A stretch of 64,000 nucleotides of DNA from Carnobacterium inhibens subsp. inhibens DSM 13024 (GCF_000746825.1 NZ_JQIV01000005.1:1-64000); one strand, 5' to 3'; shown: positions 33,631 to 42,775, numbered from the stretch's first letter. Notes: a model not told the origin generated them from the sequence alone. Program-made: numbers and translations.

Positions 33631-34083
33631 ATGGAATGGTACGAGAACCGAATTTTATCTGCAAAAAATGGAACTAATCCAATGTTGATAAAAGAACTAA
33701 AAGGTGGTTATGCTGTTTTTGGAGATGTACAGTTTTTACCCGGATATTGTGTTTTATTACCAAAAAGAGAAGTGAATTCTTTAAATGACTTACCTTTAGA
33801 GGAACGTGAACAGTTTCTTTCTGACATGAGTATTTTGGGAGATGCTATTATACATAGTTGCAATCCTATCAGAGTGAATTATGACATTTTAGGAAATACT
33901 GATAACTATTTACATGCTCATGTTTTTCCACGTTTTAAATGGGAAAAAGAAGAACGAAGACGTATGCCTGTGTGGTTGTATGATAGTTCTAACTGGCAAA
34001 AAAAGGAAACGGCTTATAATCCTAAACAGCACGATGAAATACGCAATAGCATTCTAGATTATTTAAACAAACATTATTCCTAA
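33631..34083 (+). CDS. HIT-family nucleotide hydrolase-like protein
   Basis: 150 residues. LPGYCVLLPKRE in the first half and YLHAHVFPRF near 108-117 give the histidine-triad-like HxHxxxR pattern of diadenosine tetraphosphate hydrolase-type HIT proteins. AAAGGAG precedes the ATG, with an extended -10 (TGCTATAAT) about 40 nt upstream. Probably hydrolyses a dinucleotide or NMP conjugate in the cytosol. Confidence 0.8.
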   Translation: MEWYENRILSAKNGTNPMLIKELKGGYAVFGDVQFLPGYCVLLPKREVNSLNDLPLEEREQFLSDMSILGDAIIHSCNPIRVNYDILGNTDNYLHAHVFPRFKWEKEERRRMPVWLYDSSNWQKKETAYNPKQHDEIRNSILDYLNKHYS

Positions 34084-34139
34084 TAGTTATTTAATCAGGT
34101 AACATACCTAACTACAATTACATAAAGTAAAAGGGGAAT

Positions 34140-34640
34140 ATGAGTATGGATAGATACCATAGGGCATTTGGAGTTTATGGAATACTTTATAGAAAAAATA
34201 AACTTTTAGTTATCAAAAAAACAAGTGGTCCCTATATTAATAGATTTGATTTACCTGGAGGTAGTCAAGAATTTGGAGAAAGATTAGAAGATACTTTAGT
34301 TAGAGAAATCAAAGAAGAAACTAATTTAACAGTGAAAGCTTTTCAACAGTTAGGTGTAGTTAATTTTCTGTATCCATGGAGATATGAAAATACTAATATG
34401 AATAATCATATAGCTACATTTTATGAGATTGATTCTTTTATAGGAGAAAATTTTGAAAAGGTAGATCAATTTCTTGGTCAAGACTCTGTAGGTTCCATAT
34501 GGTTACCTCTGGAAGAATTAACTGAGGACAATTCTTCTCTTTTAGTATTAAAAGCAAAAGAATATATCCAAAAAGGAACCTTTATAGATAAAGGCTGGAT
34601 TCTTGATAAATGGAATATATTAGATTCACCAGTATATTAA
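34140..34640 (+). CDS. Nudix hydrolase
   Basis: 166 residues. Nudix box GGSQEFGERLEDTLVREIKE followed by ETNL (about 41-63) matches GX5EX7REUXEEXGU, with U before and metal-binding Glu residues intact. Hydrolyses a nucleoside diphosphate linked to another moiety; the exact substrate cannot be told. It follows the HIT gene by 56 bp in the same direction; together they may form a nucleotide clean-up pair. Confidence 0.9.
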   Translation: MSMDRYHRAFGVYGILYRKNKLLVIKKTSGPYINRFDLPGGSQEFGERLEDTLVREIKEETNLTVKAFQQLGVVNFLYPWRYENTNMNNHIATFYEIDSFIGENFEKVDQFLGQDSVGSIWLPLEELTEDNSSLLVLKAKEYIQKGTFIDKGWILDKWNILDSPVY

Positions 34641-34722
34641 TTAATAAAAGCATTAGTTTACATAAAACCCAAAAAAAGTACTCGTAACCCTGAATAATTT
34701 AAAATTAGTACATTCTAAATTA

Positions 34723-34767
34723 TAAAAGCTAGTTGTAGGCATATTTTTAGCCCTACAACTAGCTTTT
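34723..34767. terminator. Terminator between the Nudix gene and the transfer region
   Basis: AAAAGCTAGTTGTAGG / CCTACAACTAGCTTTT with a loop of about 11 nt and flanking A/T. Confidence 0.88.
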
Positions 34768-34809
34768 ATTTATGCTTAAAGAAGAATAGTCAAGAAAGGT
34801 GGGATGATT

Positions 34810-35016
34810 ATGTCGAATCGTTTAGCGTTAGCTTTAAGAATTTTAGAAGGGAATAAAGTTCTTTTTTACCTTCCTGAAGAGAAAAAAGAAGTAGAAGTTC
34901 TGGTAGAAGGGTATATTTTTGCAGATCTCAAAGAAAATATAAACAATGAAGAAGGCTATTATTTACTTTTAGAAACAGAAGCTGATGGAGTTGTTGAGCA
35001 TGGCGAACTCATCTAA
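34810..35016 (+). CDS. Small acidic protein upstream of ardC-like gene
   Basis: 68 residues from ATG 34810, which has GGTGGG at a proper distance (an ATG at 34804 has none). MSNRLALALRILEGNK then KKEVEVLVEGYIFADL, a compact alpha/beta composition with acidic tail. It overlaps the next gene by 17 bp, so the two are coupled. Not recognised; such frames are common beside conjugation genes. Confidence 0.6.
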   Translation: MSNRLALALRILEGNKVLFYLPEEKKEVEVLVEGYIFADLKENINNEEGYYLLLETEADGVVEHGELI

Positions 35017-36856
35017 TACATTTCATAAATGGTTATTGGAAACGCTACACGAGAATGAGTTAGTGTTGGACTTAAAGAATATAACGCTAAAAAATGAGCT
35101 TCAGAATAGTTTGCAAGCTCTGAACGATTTCTTAGTCGATGATTGGTTTAGTAGCGAAGAGGGTACTTCTATTGCCGATCAAGTTGAAATTAATTTAGAC
35201 AAACAAAGGGAAAATCATCTTCAGAAAGATTTTCCGTTATTTATAGCAGGAAATCTTGAATTAACGGTTTCAAAAAGTACAAAGAATAAAGGGTATCAAG
35301 TTACAACGTTTAATCATACAGGAGCATTATCAGATCATCAGGAGAATTCATTAAAAGGCTGTTTGAAGTATTTAAAAGAATTAAATGCCTATCCTTTAGA
35401 TAAACACCTGTCAAGCTACTTTAGCCAAGAGGGGAGTATAGCAATGGCCAACCAGTATAAAAAAATTTCAGAAGCTGAAAAGAAGAAAGAAATTGATCAA
35501 CTAACCGAAAAAATGACTACACAAGTTCAAACTTATACAGAAACAACTGAACAGATGACGGAATTACTTGATTTTATGAGCCAGTTCAGAGATTACTCTA
35601 TCCGGAATCAATTCATGATTCGCTCGCAGCATAAAGGAGCAAATGGAGTAGCATCCTATCAACGATTTAAAGAATTAGGCTTTCCAGTTCAAAAAGGAGA
35701 AAAAGGGATTAAAATTTGGGTTCCAATGACTGTTACCCAGTTTAAAACTAAAGATGGTGAATGGAAAAATCAAACGAAAGCAACGATAGAAGAAAAGGAA
35801 TGGATAAAGAAAAATCAGTCTACAGATAACGTCAAAACATTTACGCGTTTTAAGTTAGGGACGGTTTTTGACGTGACACAAACACACGCGAAACCAGAAG
35901 ATTATCCAGCTATTTTCCCAAATAAAAAGAATCAGTTTGATTTTGGAGGGAAAGACTTAGATTTATTGAATCAATCACTACTGGAGTATTCAAATAGCAC
36001 TAATATTCCAATAATTAAAGAGCCGTTTCGTGATTCGGCTGCTAAGGGGTATTATATGCCGTCTACACATTCTATTACCCTCAATACTAAAAATACAGAA
36101 ACCGAGAATGTACACACGTTAATTCATGAATTAGCACATGCTGAGATGCATAACAGTAGCAAACTAAAAAATAAAGAGTTAACTATGCAGGCAGCACCTG
36201 TTCTTGAATACCAAGCAGAAATGACAGCGTATGTAGTAGGGAAGTATTACGGATTAGATACAGAAAATCATTCCTTACGGTACATATCTAAATGGACGAA
36301 TAATTTAGAAAAAGTTGAGGACAAAATAAACTCTTTATCAGAAGTGAAAAAAGTTTCTGAGAAATTGATTGATCAACTGGATTTGATTATTGAACAAACA
36401 ACCGAAAGAAAACAAGGACTGAGCCCCGATAAGGTCGAAGTAATTGCTACAAAGTTAGGATTTTTGACAGATAAAAACAATCAAAATCAATACAAGCAAT
36501 TAAAAGATACAAGTCTTAAAATAAACACCATTCAACTATTAAAAAATAACCCTAGCGATAAGTTAACTCTTTATTCGATTGAACTTGTCTCTAAGGAACA
36601 GACATTTGATTATGTTATGGCTACGGGTAAAAATAAAAAAGAGATTGCAACCGATTGGTTAGGAGAAAAGACTGCTAACGATTGGCTAAAAGAAGACGTT
36701 AAATATCACGTGTTGCATAAGGATCTTAATCAAGAACTAAATACAGAAAAAATAATGGATATAGTCAACCTAACCGAAAATGAGAAAGTATCAATGGGTG
36801 ATTTTTCAAATCAGAATAAGATTGATAAAAACATGTTAGCTTCTCCATCTTTATAA
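35000..36856 (+). CDS. ArdC-like antirestriction protein with zinc-peptidase domain
   Basis: 618 residues from ATG 35000 (GGAG 9 nt upstream; ATG 34985 in frame lacks a site). The ArdC N-terminal ssDNA-binding domain spans about 170-290 (FRDYSIRNQFMIRSQ, GFPVQKGEKGIKIWVPM). An M78/ImmA-like zinc site HELAHAEMH follows near 376-384, with the third ligand likely in LEYQAEMTAY. The C-terminus has an LPD-type domain (about 460-550). The first 150 residues are an additional domain. It would shield incoming single strands from host restriction during transfer. Confidence 0.82.
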   Translation: MANSSNTFHKWLLETLHENELVLDLKNITLKNELQNSLQALNDFLVDDWFSSEEGTSIADQVEINLDKQRENHLQKDFPLFIAGNLELTVSKSTKNKGYQVTTFNHTGALSDHQENSLKGCLKYLKELNAYPLDKHLSSYFSQEGSIAMANQYKKISEAEKKKEIDQLTEKMTTQVQTYTETTEQMTELLDFMSQFRDYSIRNQFMIRSQHKGANGVASYQRFKELGFPVQKGEKGIKIWVPMTVTQFKTKDGEWKNQTKATIEEKEWIKKNQSTDNVKTFTRFKLGTVFDVTQTHAKPEDYPAIFPNKKNQFDFGGKDLDLLNQSLLEYSNSTNIPIIKEPFRDSAAKGYYMPSTHSITLNTKNTETENVHTLIHELAHAEMHNSSKLKNKELTMQAAPVLEYQAEMTAYVVGKYYGLDTENHSLRYISKWTNNLEKVEDKINSLSEVKKVSEKLIDQLDLIIEQTTERKQGLSPDKVEVIATKLGFLTDKNNQNQYKQLKDTSLKINTIQLLKNNPSDKLTLYSIELVSKEQTFDYVMATGKNKKEIATDWLGEKTANDWLKEDVKYHVLHKDLNQELNTEKIMDIVNLTENEKVSMGDFSNQNKIDKNMLASPSL

Positions 36857-36931
36857 AAAGAGTATAAGAATCTATTGATTGTTTTGATTAGAAAAGTAAA
36901 AATTTAATTTTCGTTCAATCTATTTATCTCA

Positions 36932-36964
36932 AAAAAAAGAATAGCTGTCAGCTATTCTTTTTTT
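36932..36964. terminator. Bidirectional terminator
   Basis: AAAGAATAGCTG-T-CAGCTATTCTTT with A8 before and T8 after, between convergent genes; it overlaps the end of the 79-residue gene. Confidence 0.88.
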
Positions 36965-37187
36965 TAAACTTTTCTTGTTTTTTTTCATTTACGTATTGAG
37001 AAAAAGCCCTTAATAATTCTTCTGTTTCTTCAACTGATAAATGTTCACATTCAAAATAATTTTCTAGTAATGCGCCTTTTTGAATGAGTCTTCTCGTTCG
37101 TTCTTTTCGTTCCTTTTGAGAGTCTAATTGAATGGATCGTTCGACTCGATTGATTTCTTGTTGCAGTTGTTTAAAGTGATTACTCAT
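36948..37187 (-). CDS. DUF3847-like small mobilisation-region protein
   Basis: 79 residues, mostly helical. ERKERTRRLIQKGALLENYF followed by LSVEETEELL matches the DUF3847 pattern (E-R-x-R-x-R-R-L-I-x-x-G-x-L) found near relaxases on Gram-positive plasmids and conjugative transposons. It follows another small coiled-coil gene with 4 bp between, both reading away from oriT. Possible relaxosome accessory protein. Confidence 0.7.
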   Translation of the reverse strand: MSNHFKQLQQEINRVERSIQLDSQKERKERTRRLIQKGALLENYFECEHLSVEETEELLRAFSQYVNEKKQEKFKKKNS

Positions 37188-37191
37188 AGGT

Positions 37192-37437
37192 TTAACCTAC
37201 TGTAGGTGAATCAACTGAATTACTAGAGTTTAAAGATTGATCTTCATTCATTAAATCATAGCTATCTTTTAAATTATTTACAAATTCTTTTATTTCATTT
37301 TTTGTTAAGGATTCGTAGTTTAAATCAAATTGGCTAATCAATTCTTTTCCTAAAGTATTTTCAATTTTTTCTTTTTCCTCTAAGAGCTCTTTTTTTAACT
37401 TTTCTATTTGTTCTAATTTTTTTGAAATGTTTGACAT
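37192..37437 (-). CDS. Small coiled-coil protein next to oriT
   Basis: 81 residues. The N-terminus KLEQIEKLKKELLEEKEKIE is a clear coiled coil, followed by a short helical domain (SLTKNEIKEFVNNLKDSYDL) and a Ser/Asn-rich tail. GGGAGG precedes the ATG. It is divergent from the relaxase and adjacent to oriT, the place of MobC-like accessory proteins, but I cannot assign a family. Confidence 0.6.
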   Translation of the reverse strand: MSNISKKLEQIEKLKKELLEEKEKIENTLGKELISQFDLNYESLTKNEIKEFVNNLKDSYDLMNEDQSLNSSNSVDSPTVG

Positions 37438-37535
37438 GATATTTTTCCTCCCTTAATGTTTAAATTACTATACAAACTAGTATGACAGAAAGATAAATAA
37501 TTGTAAAAGAAAAAGCAAAATGGTAAAATAGTCCC

Positions 37536-37590
37536 TGTAAAGGGCGCACTTATACTCCATTATTTACTACGTAAATAATGGAGTTGTGCT
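37536..37590 (-). other. Candidate oriT of MobQ (RSF1010/pIP501) type
   Basis: The minus strand reads inverted repeat ACTCCATTATTTAC / GTAAATAATGGAGT (37554-37584) and then TATAAGTGCGCCCTTT (nick-region match, 37553-37538). MobQ origins share an inverted repeat followed by TAAGTGCGCCCT or TAAATGCGCCCT. It lies 120-170 bp upstream of the relaxase gene. Confidence 0.8.
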
Positions 37591-37702
37591 CATAGAAATA
37601 AATTTTTATTTTTTCCGCTTATCGTTCCCTTAAAAAAATTCCGTGTGATAAAATTCGCTCTCGCTCATGTTAAGTAAATAAAACCAGAAAGGAGATGAGA
37701 CC

Positions 37703-39724
37703 ATGGCTATTTATCATTTGTCTGCAAAAATTATTTCTAGAAGTAAAGGTCAATCGGCCATTTCAAGTGCAGCTTATCGTTCAGGTGATAAATTGTATAG
37801 CGAGCGGTATAACGAAACAAAACTCTACCGTCGAGATATACAGCCTGTTACGTTTATATTGAAGCCTACTCATGCTCCTGACTGGTGCTTAAATCGAGAA
37901 CGATTATGGAACGAAGTTGAAAATTATGAAAAATCAAAGAATGCGCAACTTTCTAGAGAATTTAATGTTGCATTGCCTGTGGAATTATCGGTTTTCGAAC
38001 AAGAAAAATTAACGTTAGACTATTGTCAGAAAAATTTTGTCGACCTTGGAATGGTGGCGGATATTTCTATTCATAGAGACGATGAAATGAACCCTCATTT
38101 TCACGTAATGTTGACGACTCGCCCTTTCGATGAAAATGGCAATTGGGACGTAAAATCGCGTAAAATTTATATTAATGATGAAGAAGGTAATCCGATCTAT
38201 ACAAAAAGTGGCTACCGTCAAAATAGAAAAGCAAATGTAACGGACTGGGATTCGAAGGAACGGATGCAAAAATGGAGAGAAAATTGGGCCACCATGGCTA
38301 ATCATTCTTTAAAAGAAAATGGGATTAATCAAACAATCTCAGAAAAATCTTACGCAGATTTAGGAGAAAAAAAGCAGCCTACCATTCATGAAGGATTTGT
38401 TGCGAGAGAGATGGAAGCCAAAGGAAAAAATAGCGACCGTATTCAAATCAATAAAGAAATTAAAGAGTCTAATGCAAAAGCAGCCATTGTTTATACGTTA
38501 AAAAAAGACGCTGAAGAAATAAAAGAGACGGAGACGATTGTTCGTTCTCTTAGTCCAACAGAAAAGAAGGAAATTACTCGTTTATCAAAAGAACTGAAGA
38601 CATACATTTCATTTGATCAGATTGAAGATAAGAAGCGAATGCTGAACAATTGGTCAAATTCTGCGAGAGTAAACAATCTCTTTAAAGAAGACACGAAGAC
38701 GTTGAATTTGATTGAGTCTCAAATGGAATTAGTAGAGAAAGCAGATAGCCTCATTTTAAAAGAATCTGAGCGATTACTTGAACACTATTATCCAACCATA
38801 GATCAAAAGAATTTATCTGATTATCAGGTGAAAACTTTAGCGAATCGAACGGTAAAAGAGGACCGCGTGATCCAACCAGAAGAAGTAGAAAAGATACTGG
38901 AACACTCTAACCAACAAGAACTGTATCATGAGGTATCAAAGGTTGTTAAACGTCCGTATGATTCCTATTCAGTCTATGAAGAAAAAAACAAGCTGTTGAA
39001 TCAAACGGTAGTGTCCATTGTAGAAAAATACCAGGTGGATTTCAAAGATGTAAAAACAGTAGAAAGTCTTCCGGATACGGTTTACACGACATTAAAAAAT
39101 AGTATCAAAGAGCAAGAAAGAAATAAGATTGCTATGAAAGTGATTCAAAACTATTATGATGACAAAATTTCTCGAATATTTCCTTCTTTAGAACTGGATG
39201 ATCAAGATATTCCGACTAAGGAGCTCTTTTCTAAAGCCATTGATTACTATGGAGATCAATTGACAGTTGACAATTTAATTCACTTAAAAGAAAGACCGCT
39301 GATTAAGTTTACACTAGAAGAACAACACATCGCAGTCGCGTACTTTACCGACTATGGAAAAGCTGGAAATCTCAACAACGATGAATCTATAGACGTTTCT
39401 TCTTTAACTATGAGTGAGGAATTGAAGACTATCCTAATAGATAGACCAGATTTGCACGATTTGTTGCTCAATGAGTGTATCGAAACGGGAGTACTGAATG
39501 TAGAGCAAGCTGATACATTAAAAGAACAAAAAACGAGTGAATTTTCTTTTTCTCAACAAAAATCTATGCCCTCCAGCCAATTGTTGAACTATTTATTTAG
39601 ACCTCAACAGTTAGATCAAATTCTGGCTTCATTAGATTACGAAGAAAGAGAAAAATTACGAGCGCTAGAAAAAGAACTGAAGAAAAAGAAACCTAAACGT
39701 TCTTTTAAAGGACCAAAGCGGTGA
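37703..39724 (+). CDS. MobQ-family relaxase (MobA/MobL type)
   Basis: 673 residues. The first 25 residues (MAIYHLSAKIISRSKGQSAI and AAYRSG) and the three-histidine metal site (IHRDDEMNPHFHVML, His124, His132, His134) define the MobA/MobL relaxase domain (about 1-210). The rest is helical, acidic and lysine-rich and should bind the coupling system. AAAGGAG precedes the ATG. It nicks oriT just upstream and leads the strand into the type IV channel encoded at 42-52 kb. Confidence 0.93.
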   Translation: MAIYHLSAKIISRSKGQSAISSAAYRSGDKLYSERYNETKLYRRDIQPVTFILKPTHAPDWCLNRERLWNEVENYEKSKNAQLSREFNVALPVELSVFEQEKLTLDYCQKNFVDLGMVADISIHRDDEMNPHFHVMLTTRPFDENGNWDVKSRKIYINDEEGNPIYTKSGYRQNRKANVTDWDSKERMQKWRENWATMANHSLKENGINQTISEKSYADLGEKKQPTIHEGFVAREMEAKGKNSDRIQINKEIKESNAKAAIVYTLKKDAEEIKETETIVRSLSPTEKKEITRLSKELKTYISFDQIEDKKRMLNNWSNSARVNNLFKEDTKTLNLIESQMELVEKADSLILKESERLLEHYYPTIDQKNLSDYQVKTLANRTVKEDRVIQPEEVEKILEHSNQQELYHEVSKVVKRPYDSYSVYEEKNKLLNQTVVSIVEKYQVDFKDVKTVESLPDTVYTTLKNSIKEQERNKIAMKVIQNYYDDKISRIFPSLELDDQDIPTKELFSKAIDYYGDQLTVDNLIHLKERPLIKFTLEEQHIAVAYFTDYGKAGNLNNDESIDVSSLTMSEELKTILIDRPDLHDLLLNECIETGVLNVEQADTLKEQKTSEFSFSQQKSMPSSQLLNYLFRPQQLDQILASLDYEEREKLRALEKELKKKKPKRSFKGPKR

Positions 39725-39742
39725 AATAAAAGAATAAGGTGA

Positions 39743-39780
39743 AAATAGAGTACCTACACAAGGTAGATACTCTATTTAAT
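39743..39780. terminator. Terminator between relaxase and abiEii
   Basis: AAATAGAGTA-CCTAC / GTAG-ATACTCTATTT stem; usable from both sides. Confidence 0.85.
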
Positions 39781-39790
39781 ATAAAATGAA

Positions 39791-40639
39791 CTATTCAATA
39801 GAATTATTTATTGGAGGATTAGTGTACACAAGGGTTAACAAATGATGTAAGGCGTCACATGCCTCGTCAAAACTTAAGTTATTCGTATAATCCGTCTTAT
39901 TTTGATAATTAGACCAGATTTGTCTCATTTCATCATTGGTTCGTATAAACTCCAACGTTTTTATATAATCTCGCATAATATTAGGTGTATTTCTCTTGTT
40001 ACAAGTGGCGGTTAGGGCTTTTCTTAATAAATCATAGTCAATTCGACTAGGTTCTAATTGACTTAACATATAGACATCATAGAAATCCCTAGCTCGGGTA
40101 TTGAACACACCACGATAGTAAATCGTTTGAATTTTTTCTGCTAAAAGTGTTTCTATAGGGTAAGAAAGGATAGAAATTTCTTCTTCCTCAAACATTAATT
40201 TATGTTTATAGTGAATTTCTTTTGGAATAATGATGTCACCGGTTGTAATGTCTACTTTTATCGGAATAGCCATTGTTTGCAAACTGGCAACTATAGCTAC
40301 TCTATAACCCGGATAGTCATCTTCTTCACGAATTTCTTGAATATTTTGGAACTCGAATTGAATGTGATCTCCTATATCTAACTCACATAGCTCTAAGAAT
40401 ATCGTTTTTAGCACATCGGATGAAACAGTTGTACCGGTAATAGTCGTATCAATGTCCATAGTGGTCCGTTTGTCTACGCCAATAAGAGAACCAATCAAAA
40501 ATCCACCTTTTAAAATAAAGGAATGCCTATATTTTGATTTACTGATTCTGACTAACATTCGTTCCAACATATAATTTCTCATAAGCATTTGTGCGTCTAT
40601 TTGTTCTTTTTGAGCTTTATTTTTAATCTTAGTTTTCAA
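39791..40639 (-). CDS. abiEii: AbiEii-type nucleotidyltransferase toxin
   Basis: 282 residues. Nucleotidyltransferase motifs are visible: KGGFLIGS (44-51) and MDIDTTI with catalytic Asp62/Asp64, then ARDFYDVYML near 195-204, typical for AbiEii/MenT-like enzymes that modify tRNA and stop growth on phage infection. Starts 14 bp after the antitoxin gene stop. Together with the gene at 40654 it forms a type IV (now often grouped as MenAT-like) abortive-infection module. Confidence 0.92.
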   Translation of the reverse strand: MKTKIKNKAQKEQIDAQMLMRNYMLERMLVRISKSKYRHSFILKGGFLIGSLIGVDKRTTMDIDTTITGTTVSSDVLKTIFLELCELDIGDHIQFEFQNIQEIREEDDYPGYRVAIVASLQTMAIPIKVDITTGDIIIPKEIHYKHKLMFEEEEISILSYPIETLLAEKIQTIYYRGVFNTRARDFYDVYMLSQLEPSRIDYDLLRKALTATCNKRNTPNIMRDYIKTLEFIRTNDEMRQIWSNYQNKTDYTNNLSFDEACDALHHLLTLVYTNPPINNSIE

Positions 40640-40653
40640 TTGAATAGGTGTTT

Positions 40654-41274
40654 TTATACTAACACCTCCATATATCTTCTTAAGTCACGATCTACTTTAA
40701 ATAGTTGTGCGTATTGCATTAATTTGATAAGATCTTTCTCTGCTGTTGTTAAATACCGTTTAAGGGCATTAATTTGAACATCTTTATCCGTCCGATTGTT
40801 TTTTGAAAAGATGTCACAAATGGTTCTTTCCCTATCATAGACACGAATTGAGTTTCCATGTGGACTTTTCATAGTCATTAATCCAATTAAATAGTTGTCT
40901 CTTCTACTATGTTTAGCTAAGATATTATTTTCCTTTAAAGAAGGATTATTGTATCCCCTTGGAAAGGTCATATGGTAATCGAAAGGGGTCACATCCGTTA
41001 AATCATGAAGATAGAGAGCTGTTTCATGAGAATAAATGCCTTTTTTAAATCTTTTTTGCAAAATATAGTATTCATCAGGAAATTGATCAATCGCAACGTA
41101 AGAACCTGGACCAACTTTTTCTAAAATATTTTCATGGAATAATTTGAGTACATATTCTTTATGAATACCAGCCTTTTTAGCGTCTTGAAAAGTAACGGTC
41201 CCATTTTGCTCTTTTATCAATTGCAACAATAATTTTGTTTTTGAATGTTCTTCTTTGTCTTTTATTTGCGTCAT
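40654..41274 (-). CDS. abiEi: AbiEi-type antitoxin / repressor
   Basis: 206 residues. N-terminal winged helix (LIKEQNGTVTFQDAKKAG, YVLKLF) and C-terminal antitoxin domain with GIYSHETALYLHDLTDVTP, FPRGY and RERTICDIF, all family hallmarks. AGAGGTGAG precedes the ATG. It should repress the operon by binding the 17-bp inverted repeat at 41289-41332. Confidence 0.93.
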   Translation of the reverse strand: MTQIKDKEEHSKTKLLLQLIKEQNGTVTFQDAKKAGIHKEYVLKLFHENILEKVGPGSYVAIDQFPDEYYILQKRFKKGIYSHETALYLHDLTDVTPFDYHMTFPRGYNNPSLKENNILAKHSRRDNYLIGLMTMKSPHGNSIRVYDRERTICDIFSKNNRTDKDVQINALKRYLTTAEKDLIKLMQYAQLFKVDRDLRRYMEVLV

Positions 41275-41288
41275 AAGCTCACCTCTTT

Positions 41289-41333
41289 TGACGATTATAC
41301 TACAATTATAACTTTTTGTAGTATAATCGTCAA
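41289..41333 (-). promoter_or_regulatory. abiE promoter within a 17-bp inverted-repeat operator
   Basis: TGACGATTATACTACAA (41289-41305) and its exact inverse (41316-41332) are 10 bp apart. On the minus strand TTGACG (41328-41333) and TATAAT (41305-41310) are 17 nt apart inside it. A tidy antitoxin-repressed promoter. Confidence 0.88.
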
Positions 41334-41383
41334 ATTAAGGGTTTTAAATAGAATTTATCAATAAAAAGACCTGAGTTCAATGG

Positions 41384-41389
41384 TATAAT
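41384..41389 (+). promoter_or_regulatory. Candidate tra operon promoter (extended -10)
   Basis: TGGTATAAT about 35 nt before the first tra-region start; no good -35 hexamer is visible. Confidence 0.5.
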
Positions 41390-41425
41390 GATGCGACTAC
41401 TATCATTTGGAAAAGAGGTGTACTA

Positions 41426-42045
41426 TTGAAAATTGGTTTGTTGCTTACCCGCGAGATTTATCAAGAGTTAGAAAGACGCGGTCATTATCTGGGATATCCA
41501 AGACCTCTACTGTACTGTTGCATTTAGTCCTCTATGCAACTCAATTTAAAGAGGTGACCAAAGAAGAACTAGAAAATGAATTAGACAAGATTGAGGTAAG
41601 TCATCAGCAATTACAAGTCGAAATAAGTAACTTTATCCTCTTAAAGTATGAGAATAGAAAGATGTATCTTTTGACAGTCAGAAAGTATTTATCCGCTTAT
41701 TTAAGTTATGTTGTCAATCATACTAATTGGAAAAGTGAAGAAAAATCAGTTTTTAAAGCAGTCTCCACAACTTGTCTGTCACAAGAAACAGTCAATCAGT
41801 TAGCTTTATTTAAAGATCAAACGGGAATCCCGAATACCGCTCTTTTAAATTATGCTTTTACTTTAGATTATAGTGCACCTTCTGCTGAATGGGTTAGTAA
41901 AGAAAGTGATCGTGTTCAGCAAGGGATACAACTGACTAAATCGAGTTCTAAAAGGGTTAAAGAACTCTCAGAAGAAACAGGTTATCCTAGAAATATCGTG
42001 CTTGAACAGCAATTAATAAAATTATTAGAGAATATAGTTAAATGA
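41426..42045 (+). pseudogene. Frameshifted RHH-like protein at the head of the tra operon
   Basis: The open frame 41407-42045 (212 codons) begins poorly (CTIENWFVAYPRDLSRV), whereas TTG 41426, which has AAGAGGTG at ideal spacing, opens a plausible start MKIGLLLTREIYQELERRGHYLG in another frame. One missing G near 41490-41493 (CTGGGAT) would join that start to ISKTSTVLLHLVLYATQF. The C-terminus contains two RHH-like blocks (VNQLALFKDQTGIPNTALL and RVKELSEETGYPRNIVLEQQ). So it is probably a DNA-binding regulator of transfer, here broken or expressed by frameshifting. Confidence 0.55.
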
Positions 42046-42073
42046 ATGAGCAGAAGATTAGAAAAATTGACGT

Positions 42074-42130
42074 ATGAAAGTTATCATATAAAGATAGATG
42101 AAAAAATCTATTTTTATATAATAACTTTTT
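42074..42130 (+). terminator. Terminator or attenuator inside the tra operon
   Basis: AAAGTTAT and ATAACTTT enclose inner stems TATAAA/TTTATA and ATAGAT/ATCTAT, followed by T8. It separates the RHH-like gene from the structural tra genes, so read-through would be a control point. Confidence 0.8.
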
Positions 42131-42775
42131 TTGTTTTTTATGGAGGGAGGAAAAGGTATTTATATTGAAAAATGGTCTGGTATGAAAGAGAATTCTTCTA
42201 TTTTACACAATCGACAAAAGGGAGTGGTCCTAGACAAACAGTCCGTAACTCTTAGTCATTCAAAGAAAGAAGAACTGTTGAGAGAACAAGGAAAGCCACT
42301 TGAAGCACTTAGAAAAGAAATCATGAAAAAGGAACTTTCACCAAATGTTGAGACGCGTTCTTATCTATTTGAACGATTTTTACAGCAGAATGGACAGCCA
42401 GAACTTGTTGAAGAAGCAAGAACAGTAAAGATAGAAGAGTATGCTACTAAGCCTAATCAAGTCATGAGTGAACTTTCTTTTATTGGAGCGAGTCTTGCAG
42501 AAGGATTTTTAGATTTTTATGGTATCCAATTAAGTCATGTAGTTGAAAAATATGAAAAGAGGCTACATATTATTGAGCTTGAGTCATTGGATCAAAATGA
42601 AAGTGGATTTTATATTGGAAAATTTACAGAAGGAAGTCTTGCTGTCGTTTCTCCTCGTTTAGATTCTGAAGAACAAGCACAAGAAAAATTATCCGCTTTT
42701 TTAACTATGAAACAAAAACGACAGAAGGACTACACTCAATTGGAACTAGAGCAACATTCAACCGACAAAGACTAA
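42131..42775 (+). CDS. tra operon protein of unknown function
   Basis: 214 codons. No recognised domain: a soluble, charged, helical protein (REQGKPLEALRKEIMKKELS, ASLAEGFLDFYGIQLSHVVE). GGAGGGAGG lies at 42141-42149, after the first ATGs, so translation more likely starts further in (an ATT near 42163 or ATG 42182); the true start is uncertain. The position between the attenuator and the pilin-like gene suggests a transfer accessory or regulator. Not obviously related to a pIP501 Tra protein. Confidence 0.6.
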   Translation: MFFMEGGKGIYIEKWSGMKENSSILHNRQKGVVLDKQSVTLSHSKKEELLREQGKPLEALRKEIMKKELSPNVETRSYLFERFLQQNGQPELVEEARTVKIEEYATKPNQVMSELSFIGASLAEGFLDFYGIQLSHVVEKYEKRLHIIELESLDQNESGFYIGKFTEGSLAVVSPRLDSEEQAQEKLSAFLTMKQKRQKDYTQLELEQHSTDKD

